This document shows, one piece after another, positions 55,070 through 64,000 of a stretch of 64,000 bases of DNA. The notes under the pieces are model-generated. The model saw nothing but the letters and a program-made list of their open reading frames with translations, made no database searches and had not been told where the DNA came from. The stretch's first letter is position 1. Every line of letters begins with the position of its first letter. The stretch is from Caenispirillum salinarum_A (GTDB lineage Bacteria; Pseudomonadota; Alphaproteobacteria; Rhodospirillales; Rhodospirillaceae): assembly GCF_044803115.1 (NCBI RefSeq), contig NZ_CP085224.1, forward strand, positions 4,154,001 to 4,218,000. The letters run 5' to 3'. The translations under genes were made by a program, and so were the position numbers.

Positions 55070-56491
55070 ATGGGACCCATGGGAGACATCAAGGCCGGCC
55101 GCCTGGACGCGGCGGCCCTGGCGGAAAACTTCGCCGACGCCCACCCGCCGCTGGACGACAAGAACGCCGTCATCGAGGCCAGCCGCTGCTACTACTGCTA
55201 TGATGCACCGTGCATCAAGGCCTGCCCGACGGGCATCGACATCCCCAGCTTCATCAAGAAGATCACGACGGGGAACCTGAAGGGCTCGGCGGCCGACATT
55301 CTTTCCGCCAACATCATGGGCGGCATGTGCGCCCGAGTCTGTCCGACGGAAATCCTCTGCGAGGACAAGTGCGTCCGCAACGCCGAGGGCCACAAGCCGG
55401 TCGAGATCGGCAACCTCCAGCGCTACGCCACCGACAAGCTGTTCGCCGCCGGCACGCAGCTGTTCGAGCGCGCGGCACCCACGGGCAAGCGCGTCGCCGT
55501 GGTCGGCGGCGGCCCGGCCGGGCTCTCCTGCGCGCACCGTCTGGCCGTTCTCGGCCATGACGTGACGGTGTTCGAGGCGCGCGAGAAGCTGGGTGGCCTG
55601 AACGAATACGGCATCGCCGCCTACAAGACCGTCGACGACTATGCCGCGCGGGAGGTCGACTACATCCTCTCCATCGGCGGCATCACGGTAAAGACCGGCA
55701 AGGCGCTCGGCCGCGACTTCACGCTGGCCGCCCTGCGCGCCCAGTACGACGCCGTGTTCCTCGGCCTGGGCCTGGGCGCGGTCAACGCCCTGCGCTGTGA
55801 CGGCGAGGACCTGACGGGCGTGTACAACGCCGTCGACGTCATCGCCGACATCCGCCAGGCGCAAGACCTGTCCGCCCTGCCCGTCGGCCGCCGCGTGGTG
55901 GTGATCGGCGGCGGCAACACGGCCGTCGACGCCGCCGTGCAGACCAGGAAGCTGGGAGCGGAGGACGTCACCCTCGTCTACCGCCGCGGCAAGGACAACA
56001 TGTCCGCCACCTGGGTGGAGCAGCAGTTCGCGCAAACCAACGGCGTCACCGTCAAGCACTGGCTCGCCCCCAAGCGGGTGATCGCCGAGGACGGCACGGT
56101 TGCGGGCGTGGAATTCGCCTACACCGCCACCGGCCCCGACGGCAGGCTGACGGAAACCGGCGAGACCACCGTCATCCCCTGCGACACGGTGCTCAAGGCC
56201 ATCGGGCAGATGTTCGTCCCCGCCAGCGTCTCCGAGGACGGTGCGGCGGTGCTGGAGATGGACGGCGGCCGCATCGCCGTCGACGAGACCCGCCGCACCT
56301 CCATGGACGGCGTGTGGGCCGGCGGCGACTGCGTGGCCGGCGGCCAGGACCTGACGGTCCAGGGCGTGGAGGACGGCAAGATCGCGGCCCATGCCATCGA
56401 CGCCTGGCTGCGCGCCGGTCTCGCCACCGGCACGGCGGCTGCCACGGGCACCGGGCCCGGCGCCGGCGCCACCGCTTCCCAGCCCGCCTGA
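55070..56491 (+). CDS. preT: NAD-dependent dihydropyrimidine dehydrogenase subunit PreT
   Basis: 473 residues from ATG 55070 (GGGGAG upstream). Cys-rich N-terminal domain (CYYCYDAPCIKACPTGIDIP, CARVCPTEILCEDKCVRN) binding [4Fe-4S] clusters, then FAD/NAD domains with AVVGGGPAGLSCAH and VVIGGGNTAVDAA, GlTD-small-subunit type. It passes electrons from NADH to PreA. Ala/Gly/Thr-rich C-terminal tail (~20 residues). Confidence 0.94.
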   Translation: MGPMGDIKAGRLDAAALAENFADAHPPLDDKNAVIEASRCYYCYDAPCIKACPTGIDIPSFIKKITTGNLKGSAADILSANIMGGMCARVCPTEILCEDKCVRNAEGHKPVEIGNLQRYATDKLFAAGTQLFERAAPTGKRVAVVGGGPAGLSCAHRLAVLGHDVTVFEAREKLGGLNEYGIAAYKTVDDYAAREVDYILSIGGITVKTGKALGRDFTLAALRAQYDAVFLGLGLGAVNALRCDGEDLTGVYNAVDVIADIRQAQDLSALPVGRRVVVIGGGNTAVDAAVQTRKLGAEDVTLVYRRGKDNMSATWVEQQFAQTNGVTVKHWLAPKRVIAEDGTVAGVEFAYTATGPDGRLTETGETTVIPCDTVLKAIGQMFVPASVSEDGAAVLEMDGGRIAVDETRRTSMDGVWAGGDCVAGGQDLTVQGVEDGKIAAHAIDAWLRAGLATGTAAATGTGPGAGATASQPA

Positions 56492-56524
56492 CGCGCGCCC
56501 CGACAAGCTTAAAGGAACCGAGAC

Positions 56525-57805
56525 ATGGCGGACCTTTCCTGCACCATCGCCGGCATCAAGTCGCCCAACCCCTTCTGGCTGGCGAGCGCGCCGCCCACCG
56601 ACAAGCAGTACAACGTCGAGCGCGCCTTCCGCGCCGGCTGGGGCGGCGTCGTGTGGAAGACGCTGGGCATCGACCCGCCGGTGGTCAACGTGTCGTCGCG
56701 CTACGGCGCCATCGACTACAACGGCACCCGCATCGCCGGCCTGAACAACATCGAGCTGATCACCGACCGGCCGCTGGCCGTCAACCTGGCAGAAATCGCC
56801 GACGTCAAGAAGAAGTGGCCCGACCGCGCCGTGGTCGTCAGCCTCATGGTCCCGTGCAACGAGGAGGACTGGAAGTACATCCTGCCGCTGGTGGAGGAAA
56901 CCGGCGCCGACGGCGTGGAGCTGAACTTCGGCTGCCCCCACGGCATGAGCGAGCGCGGCATGGGCGCGGCCGTCGGCCAGGTGCCCGAATACGTCCAGAT
57001 GGTCACCGGCTGGGTGAAGAAGTATTCCAGACTGCCCTGCCTGGTGAAACTGACGCCCAACATCACCGACGTCCGCGTGCCCGCGCGCGCCGCCAAGACC
57101 GGCGGGGCGGACGGCGTGTCGCTCATCAACACCATCAATTCCATCGTGTCGGTGGACCTGGACCAGATGGCGCCCAACCCCGTGGTCGACGGCAAGGGCA
57201 CCCACGGCGGCTACTGCGGCCCCGCCGTCAAGCCCATCGCCCTGAACATGGTGGCCGAAATCGCCCGCGACCCCGCCACCCACGGCCTGCCCATGTCGGG
57301 CATCGGCGGCATTTCGACCTGGCGCGACGCAGCGGAGTACATCGCGCTGGGCTGCGGCTCGGTCCAGGTGTGCACCGCGGCCATGCACCACGGCTTCCGC
57401 ATCGTGGAAGACATGATCGACGGCCTGAACAACTGGATGGACGCCAAGGGCTACCGCACCATCGAGGACTTTCGCGGCATGGCGGTCGGCAACGTGACCG
57501 ACTGGAACCAGCTGAACATGAACTACGACATCAAGGCCCGCATCGACGATGACAAGTGCATCAAGTGCGGCCTGTGTCACATCGCCTGCGAGGACACGAG
57601 CCACCAGGCGATCCGCTTCCACCAGGGAGCGGAGCCCGACGACCGCAAGTTCGAGGTCGTCGACGAAGACTGCGTCGGCTGCAACCTGTGCATGCTCGCC
57701 TGCCCCGTGCCGGACTGCATCACCATGGAGCGCGTCGACGACGGGGAGACGTACCGGAACTGGACCCAGCACCCCAACAATCCGATGCGCAAGGAACCCG
57801 CCTGA
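56525..57805 (+). CDS. preA: NAD-dependent dihydropyrimidine dehydrogenase subunit PreA
   Basis: 426 residues. DHOD-like barrel with GSCPHG-type catalytic segment in LNFGCPHGMSERGMGAAVGQ, FMN site, and a C-terminal pair of [4Fe-4S] motifs (CIKCGLCHIAC and CVGCNLCMLACPVPDC). Catalytic subunit reducing uracil or thymine to the dihydro form. Follows PreT directly in the operon, matching the E. coli PreTA arrangement. Confidence 0.95.
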   Translation: MADLSCTIAGIKSPNPFWLASAPPTDKQYNVERAFRAGWGGVVWKTLGIDPPVVNVSSRYGAIDYNGTRIAGLNNIELITDRPLAVNLAEIADVKKKWPDRAVVVSLMVPCNEEDWKYILPLVEETGADGVELNFGCPHGMSERGMGAAVGQVPEYVQMVTGWVKKYSRLPCLVKLTPNITDVRVPARAAKTGGADGVSLINTINSIVSVDLDQMAPNPVVDGKGTHGGYCGPAVKPIALNMVAEIARDPATHGLPMSGIGGISTWRDAAEYIALGCGSVQVCTAAMHHGFRIVEDMIDGLNNWMDAKGYRTIEDFRGMAVGNVTDWNQLNMNYDIKARIDDDKCIKCGLCHIACEDTSHQAIRFHQGAEPDDRKFEVVDEDCVGCNLCMLACPVPDCITMERVDDGETYRNWTQHPNNPMRKEPA

Positions 57806-57856
57806 CAAAAAGCGGGAGCGCCCATCCCCCACGGGAATGAACAGGGAGCTTCTCTC

Positions 57857-59398
57857 ATGACTGAGACCAACTATACGGAGGTCCGGGACGAGTTCGGCGT
57901 GGCGCACGAGCGCTTCGCCGGCGCCGACCCCGGCCTCTACAACGAGGACCTAGCCCCCTCCACGCCGGAGGCCAGAACCTGGCAGTGGTCGTCCATCGCC
58001 GCCCTTTGGGTCGGCATGGTCGTCTGCGTGCCCACCTACATGCTGTCGGCGGGCCTGGTGTCGGAGGGCATGGCCTGGTGGCAGGCGGTGCTGACCGTGC
58101 TGGCCGGCAACGTCATCGTGCTCATCCCCATGATGCTCATCGGCCATGCGGGCACGAAGCATGGCATTCCGTTTCCCGTGCTGTTGCGGTCCTCCTTCGG
58201 CACGCGCGGCGCCAAGCTGCCGGCGCTGATGCGCGGGCTGGTCGCCTGCGGCTGGTTCGGCATCAACACCTGGGTCGGCGGCATGGCGATCTACGTCATC
58301 CTCAACACCCTGACCGGCGGCATCTTCAAGGGCGACCCGCTGCCGGTGCTCGGCATCGACTGGGCGCAGACGCTGTGCTTCCTGGCCTTCTGGGCGCTGC
58401 ACGTCTGGTTCATCCGCCACGGCACGGAAAGCATCCGCTGGCTTGAGAACCTGGCCGCCCCCTTCCTGCTGCTGATGGGCCTGGCGCTGCTGGGCTGGGC
58501 CTACATCCAGGCCGGCGGCTTCGGCGAGATGCTGTCGACCCCGTCGGCCTTCGTGGAAGGCGGCGAAAAGGAAGGCCAGTTCTGGGCCGTGTTCTGGCCG
58601 GGCCTGACGGCCATGGTCGGGTTCTGGGCCACCATGGCGCTGAACATCCCCGACTTCACCCGCTTCGCCCGCAGCCAGAAGGACCAGGTGGTGGGCCAGA
58701 TGGTCGGCCTGCCGCTGCCCATGGCGCTGTTCGCCTTCATCGGCGTCGCCGTGACGTCGGCCACCGTCGTCATCTTCGGCGAACCCATCTGGGACCCGGT
58801 GGCGCTGGCCGGCAAGATGGGCGGTGTCGGCATCATCGTGGCGCTGGCCGCCCTGATGGTCGCGACGCTGACCACCAACCTGGCGGCCAACGTGGTGGCT
58901 CCGGCCTACGGGTTCTCGAACCTCGCGCCCAACAAGATCAGCTTCAAGATGGGCGGCTACATCACCGCCGGCATCGGCATCGCCATGTTCCCCTGGAAGC
59001 TGCTGGAGACGGCGGGGAGCTACCTGTTCACCTGGCTGGTGGGCTATTCGGCCCTGCTGGGCCCCATCGCGGGCATCCTGATCGTCGACTACTTCCTGAT
59101 CCGCAAGACCGCGCCCAAGGTGTCGGACATGTTCCGCGCCCACGGCCGCTACACCTACACGAACGGCTGGAACTGGGTGGCGATCTTCGCCTTCGCGGTC
59201 GGCGTCCTGCCCAACCTGCCGGGCTTCCTTGACGCCGCCGGCATCATCGAGGGCGTGGGTCCCTTCTGGAAGACCCTCTACGGCTATGCCTGGTTCGTCG
59301 GCCTGTTCATCGCCGGCCTCCTCTACGGCGGCCTGATGTGGGGCAAGCGGCACGCGGAAGCCGCGCAGATGGAAACCGAGGCGGCCCCCACCGCCTGA
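57857..59398 (+). CDS. NCS1-family nucleobase permease
   Basis: 513 residues, about 12 membrane segments. NEDLAPSTPEARTWQWSSIAALWVGM, a family motif near the start, and GYSALLGPIAGILIVDYFLIRK near the end are typical NCS1 (cytosine/uracil/hydantoin/allantoin permease). Probably imports uracil, thymine or a dihydropyrimidine into the cell for the flanking enzymes. Encoded between PreA and dihydropyrimidinase; Shine-Dalgarno GGGAG. Confidence 0.9.
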   Translation: MTETNYTEVRDEFGVAHERFAGADPGLYNEDLAPSTPEARTWQWSSIAALWVGMVVCVPTYMLSAGLVSEGMAWWQAVLTVLAGNVIVLIPMMLIGHAGTKHGIPFPVLLRSSFGTRGAKLPALMRGLVACGWFGINTWVGGMAIYVILNTLTGGIFKGDPLPVLGIDWAQTLCFLAFWALHVWFIRHGTESIRWLENLAAPFLLLMGLALLGWAYIQAGGFGEMLSTPSAFVEGGEKEGQFWAVFWPGLTAMVGFWATMALNIPDFTRFARSQKDQVVGQMVGLPLPMALFAFIGVAVTSATVVIFGEPIWDPVALAGKMGGVGIIVALAALMVATLTTNLAANVVAPAYGFSNLAPNKISFKMGGYITAGIGIAMFPWKLLETAGSYLFTWLVGYSALLGPIAGILIVDYFLIRKTAPKVSDMFRAHGRYTYTNGWNWVAIFAFAVGVLPNLPGFLDAAGIIEGVGPFWKTLYGYAWFVGLFIAGLLYGGLMWGKRHAEAAQMETEAAPTA

Positions 59399-59488
59399 CC
59401 TGACGGGAGGGGGGAGCCCGGAACGGCTCCCCCACCCTTTCCCAAAGCAACGACAAGACGGCCAAAACGAGACCTGGGAGTATATCCG

Positions 59489-60949
59489 ATGGCACTTCTC
59501 ATCAAGGGCGGCACCGTCGTCACCGCCGAGACCACCACCCGCGCCGACGTCCTGTGCGAGGACGGCAAGATCGTCGCGGTGGGCGAGAATCTCGACGCCC
59601 CCGCCGGCGCGGAAATCGTGGATGCCGGCGGCGCCTACGTCATGCCGGGCGGCATCGACCCGCATACCCACATGCAGCTGCCCTTCATGGGCACCGTCGC
59701 CAGCGAGGATTTCTACACCGGCACCGCCGCGGGCCTCGCAGGCGGCACCACCATGATCATCGACTTCGTGATCCCGGCCCCGCAGCAGCGCCTCATGGAC
59801 GCCTGGAAGCAGTGGCGCGAATGGTCGGAGAAAGCCTGCGCCGACTACTCCTTCCACGTCGCCGTTACGTGGTGGGACGAAAGCGTGTCCGAGGACATGG
59901 GCACGCTGGTGCGCGAGCACGGCGTCAACAGCTTCAAGCACTTCATGGCGTACAAGAACGCCATCATGGCCGGCGACGAGATCCTGGCGAACAGCTTCAG
60001 CCGAGCGCTGGAACTGGGCGCCATTCCCACCGTCCACGCCGAGAACGGCGAGCTGGTCTTCCGGCTTCAGCAGAAGATGAAGGACCTGGGCATCATGGGG
60101 CCGGAGGCGCACCCCATGTCCCGCCCGCCGCAGGTGGAGGGCGAGGCCGCCCAGCGCGCCATCCGCATCGCCGAGGTGCTGGGCACGCCGCTCTACATCG
60201 TCCACAACTCCTGCAAGGAGGCGCTGGACGCCATCACCCGCGCCCGCGCCGACGGCCAGCGTGTCTATGGCGAGGTGCTGGCGGGCCATCTGCTGATCGA
60301 CGAGAGCGTCTACCGCCACCCGGACTACGACTACGCCGCCGCCCACGTCATGAGCCCGCCGTTCCGCTCGAAGGAGCATCAGGAGGCGCTGTGGAAGGGC
60401 TTGCAGTCGGGCAACCTCCAGACCACGGCGACCGACCACTGCTGCTTCTGCACCGAGCAGAAGGCCATGGGCAAGGATGACTTCTCCAAGATTCCCAACG
60501 GCACGGCGGGCATCGAGGACCGCATGGCCGCGCTCTGGACCCACGGCGTCGGCGCCGGCCGCCTGACCATGAACGAGTTCGTGGCCGTCACCTCCACCAA
60601 CACGGCGAAGATCTTCAACATCCACCCGCGCAAGGGCACCATCGCGCCGGGCGCCGATGCCGACATCGTGGTGTGGGACCCGGCGGCGACCAAGACCATC
60701 TCGGCCAAGACCCACCACCAGAACATCGATTTCAACATCTTCGAGGGCATGGAGGTCACGGGCCTACCGGTGGTCACCGTCAGCCAGGGCAAGGTGGTGT
60801 GGAAGGACGGCCAGTTGAACGTCGAGCGCGGCGCCGGCCGCTACATCGACCGCCCGGCCTTCCAGCCCGTGTTCGACGTGCTGAAGAAGACCGCCGAGCG
60901 CACCCGCCCCACCGCCGTCAACCGCGCGACGGCCACCGCCGCGGAATAA
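59489..60949 (+). CDS. hydA: Dihydropyrimidinase (D-hydantoinase)
   Basis: 486 residues, cyclic amidohydrolase. GGIDPHTHMQLPFMG (metal HxH), SFKHFMAYKNAI with the Lys that is carbamylated, VHAENGELVF, GHLLIDESV. Opens dihydrouracil to N-carbamoyl-beta-alanine, the second step of the pathway. Last gene of the operon, closed by a strong terminator. Shine-Dalgarno GGGAG before the ATG. Confidence 0.94.
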   Translation: MALLIKGGTVVTAETTTRADVLCEDGKIVAVGENLDAPAGAEIVDAGGAYVMPGGIDPHTHMQLPFMGTVASEDFYTGTAAGLAGGTTMIIDFVIPAPQQRLMDAWKQWREWSEKACADYSFHVAVTWWDESVSEDMGTLVREHGVNSFKHFMAYKNAIMAGDEILANSFSRALELGAIPTVHAENGELVFRLQQKMKDLGIMGPEAHPMSRPPQVEGEAAQRAIRIAEVLGTPLYIVHNSCKEALDAITRARADGQRVYGEVLAGHLLIDESVYRHPDYDYAAAHVMSPPFRSKEHQEALWKGLQSGNLQTTATDHCCFCTEQKAMGKDDFSKIPNGTAGIEDRMAALWTHGVGAGRLTMNEFVAVTSTNTAKIFNIHPRKGTIAPGADADIVVWDPAATKTISAKTHHQNIDFNIFEGMEVTGLPVVTVSQGKVVWKDGQLNVERGAGRYIDRPAFQPVFDVLKKTAERTRPTAVNRATATAAE

Positions 60950-60999
60950 CCGGTACCCCTCCCAGGCCGACCGCGTACACGGATCAACGGCCGACACTG

Positions 61000-61033
61000 G
61001 GGGAGGCCCTGCTGCAGGGCCTCCCCTCTTTTT
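61000..61033 (+). terminator. Terminator of the pyrimidine operon
   Basis: Perfect 12-bp stem (61000-61011 with 61015-61026), loop CTG, then TCTTTTTC. Confidence 0.88.
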
Positions 61034-61057
61034 CGTCGGAGCCGGCGTTCCCGTCTC

Positions 61058-62467
<1,410 letters not shown>

Positions 62468-62471
62468 GGCC

Positions 62472-64000
62472 CTACTCCGCCGCCTTGGGGTGAACCGGAG
62501 CGGCAGCGGCCACCGCCGGCGCCGGGCGTGTCGCGGCGCGATGACCGAGCGCCGCCTTAAGCACCTCGTCGCGCGGCCCGAAAGCGGCCACCAGCCCCTC
62601 GCGCAGCACCAGCACCACGTCGGCCGAGCGCAGCATGGCCGGGTGGTGGGCCACCAGCACGACGGTGCGGCCGTTTTCCTTCAGGTGCTCCAGCGTGCGC
62701 AGCAGGGCGCGGTCACCGTCCGCGTCGAGGTTGCTGTTGGGCTCGTCGAGCACGATCAGGGCCGGGTCGCCGAACAGGGCGCGCGCCAGCCCGATGCGCT
62801 GGCGCTGCCCGCCCGAAAGCCGGGCGCCGTGGACGCCTACGTCGGTGGCATAGCCGTCGGGCAGGCGCAGGATCATGTCGTGGACGTCGGCCAGCTTTGC
62901 GGCGGCGATGATTTCGCCGTCGTCGACGTCGCGCATGCGGGCGATGTTCTCCGCCACCGTGCCGGGGAAAAGCTCCACCTGTTGCGGCAGATACCCGAGA
63001 TACCGCCCCCGGTCGTCGGACTCCCACCGGCCGACATCGGCGCCGTCCAGGCGGATGTGCCCGTGGGTGGGGCGCCAGGCCCCGACGATCAGCCGGCACA
63101 GCGTCGACTTGCCCGAGCCCGAGGGCCCGACGACACCGCAGGTCTGGCCGGCCTTCAATTCGAAGTCGATCTTGCGCAGGATGGGCTCGACCGATCCGGG
63201 CGGGGTGAAACGGACGGCTTCGGCCGTCAGCCGCCCCTCGGGCCGCGGCAGCGAGACGGCGGTGCAGCCTTCCGGGCCCGCCCCCTCGAACAGCGCCGCA
63301 AGGTTGCGGCGCGCGCCGCGGTAGGAGACATAGCCGCGCCAGGCGGAAATGGAGCGCTCCACCGGCGACAGGGCGCGGCTGAGGATGATGGAGGAGGCGA
63401 TCATGGCGCCGGCGGTGATGGCCCCCTGGAGGACCAGCCATGCGCCGGTGCCCAGGATCGCTACCTGAAGGGCCAGACGCACGGACCGCGAGATGTTGAA
63501 CAGGCCCGCCGTGGTGTCGGTAACGGCGAGGCTTTGGGCGTGGGCGTCCTGATGGGCGCGGCGCCAGCGGTCCAGCAGCGGCCGCGTCATGCCCAGCGCC
63601 GCCACGGTCTCCGCGCTGTCGACGTACCGTCCCGCCGCGGCCGCCGCCTGGCGCACGCGGGCGCCGGCGCTCTGCTGCGGGCCGCGCGTCAATCGGTCGT
63701 TGAGCACGGCGCAGAGGAACAGAGCGGCCGCCCCGCCCAGCGCGATGCCGCCCAGCACCGGATGGATGAGCCAGATGATGGCGATGAACACCGGCGTCCA
63801 CGGCGCGTCCAGGAAGGCCAGCACCGACTCGCCGCCGACGAAGCCGCGCACGTCCGCCACGTCCGACAGGCCGGCGTCGGGTGCGGCGGCGGCGGAAGCC
63901 GGACCGCGCGTCAGCCGCCGCTCGATGGCGCGGCGGATCACGGGGGCGCTGAGTTCGGTATCCAGCCAGGCGCCGATGCGCGCGAGCAGCCGCCGGCGCG
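62472..64000 (-). CDS. Type I secretion ABC exporter, PrtD family (5' end outside window)
   Basis: At least 509 residues visible; the frame stays open through the right edge (a GTG at 63941 is internal, with in-frame protein-like residues such as RIGAWLDTELSAPV before it), so the start lies beyond 64000. Membrane part with DAPWTPVFIAIIWLIHPVLGG (PrtD signature), about five visible hydrophobic segments, then ATPase with Walker A GPSGSGKST, LSGGQRQRIGLARAL and Walker B LIVLDEPNSNLD. Exports unfolded RTX proteins. A local substrate is not adjacent; the RTX lipase at 43952 is a candidate. Confidence 0.93.
   Translation of the reverse strand, partial: RRRLLARIGAWLDTELSAPVIRRAIERRLTRGPASAAAAPDAGLSDVADVRGFVGGESVLAFLDAPWTPVFIAIIWLIHPVLGGIALGGAAALFLCAVLNDRLTRGPQQSAGARVRQAAAAAGRYVDSAETVAALGMTRPLLDRWRRAHQDAHAQSLAVTDTTAGLFNISRSVRLALQVAILGTGAWLVLQGAITAGAMIASSIILSRALSPVERSISAWRGYVSYRGARRNLAALFEGAGPEGCTAVSLPRPEGRLTAEAVRFTPPGSVEPILRKIDFELKAGQTCGVVGPSGSGKSTLCRLIVGAWRPTHGHIRLDGADVGRWESDDRGRYLGYLPQQVELFPGTVAENIARMRDVDDGEIIAAAKLADVHDMILRLPDGYATDVGVHGARLSGGQRQRIGLARALFGDPALIVLDEPNSNLDADGDRALLRTLEHLKENGRTVVLVAHHPAMLRSADVVLVLREGLVAAFGPRDEVLKAALGHRAATRPAPAVAAAAPVHPKAAE

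Noticed and set aside
54836..57907. A 1023-codon open frame on the minus strand across preT/preA, and similar long antisense frames at 57950-60718 and 22803-25535
   Set aside because: They run antisense to well-recognised genes (pydC/preT/preA, permease/hydA, Mo-hydroxylase), are dominated by residues expected from GC-rich shadow frames (His, Arg, Val, Gly), have no family resemblance and no ribosome site.

Overview
The window is GC-rich DNA from one bacterial chromosome, most likely a halotolerant alphaproteobacterium of the Rhodospirillales type. Three things point that way. The housekeeping blocks (glyQS, DUF2007 / tRNA-modifying methyltransferase / polyprenyl synthetase, guaB) look alphaproteobacterial. 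GTG starts and tightly overlapping operons are frequent. Osmolyte synthesis, Calvin-cycle and catabolic genes occur side by side. The assignment to order is an inference; no marker here fixes the species.

Layout. 1-6.6 kb: glycyl-tRNA synthetase genes (glyS runs off the left edge), a low-GC ParA-like ATPase plus small partner cassette, a small membrane protein, a methyltransferase, a DUF2007 protein and ispB. 6.8-10.5 kb: tRNA-Pro(CGG) and a DctPQM TRAP transporter. 10.6-13.7 kb: guaB, a sugar-nucleotide epimerase and a small secreted protein. 13.8-28.9 kb, all on the minus strand: a catabolic cluster with a Liv-type ABC transporter (including a LivH-LivM fusion), a MarR regulator, two tandem DUF1185 proteins, a UPF0280 protein, a 6-hydroxynicotinate-reductase homologue, a molybdenum hydroxylase, an enamidase-like amidohydrolase and an orphan solute-binding protein. 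Together these resemble the reductive nicotinate pathway known from Eubacterium barkeri, with uncharacterised DUF proteins built in. 29.0-35.6 kb: an oxidoreductase, a Gln-rich PRC-barrel protein, a secreted glycerophosphodiesterase and two amidohydrolase/peptidase genes. 35.6-41.8 kb: a Calvin-cycle operon glpX-prk-tkt-fba-rpe, whose phosphoribulokinase looks like the plant/cyanobacterial class. 41.9-47.8 kb: an M1 peptidase, an RTX lipase, a phospholipase-D-type protein and an HDAC-family deacetylase. 48.2-51.4 kb: metK plus a fused glycine/sarcosine/dimethylglycine methyltransferase (betaine from glycine). 51.5-61.0 kb: a complete reductive pyrimidine degradation locus (RutR-like regulator with a near-consensus operator, ureidopropionase, PreT/PreA dihydropyrimidine dehydrogenase, NCS1 permease, dihydropyrimidinase). 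61.1-64.0 kb: a type I secretion adaptor and a PrtD-like ABC exporter that runs off the right edge.

The genes form several self-contained modules: uptake plus ring reduction plus hydrolysis of an N-heterocycle (13.8-28.9 kb), CO2-fixation regeneration steps (35.6-41.8 kb), SAM supply coupled to betaine synthesis (48.5-51.4 kb), and pyrimidine uptake and breakdown (52.5-61.0 kb). The RTX lipase and the type I exporter may be functionally linked although 16 kb apart. The strongest candidates for new biology are the DUF1185/UPF0280-containing heterocycle cluster, the low-GC ParA cassette, and the structured leader with a mini-ORF before the pyrimidine operon.
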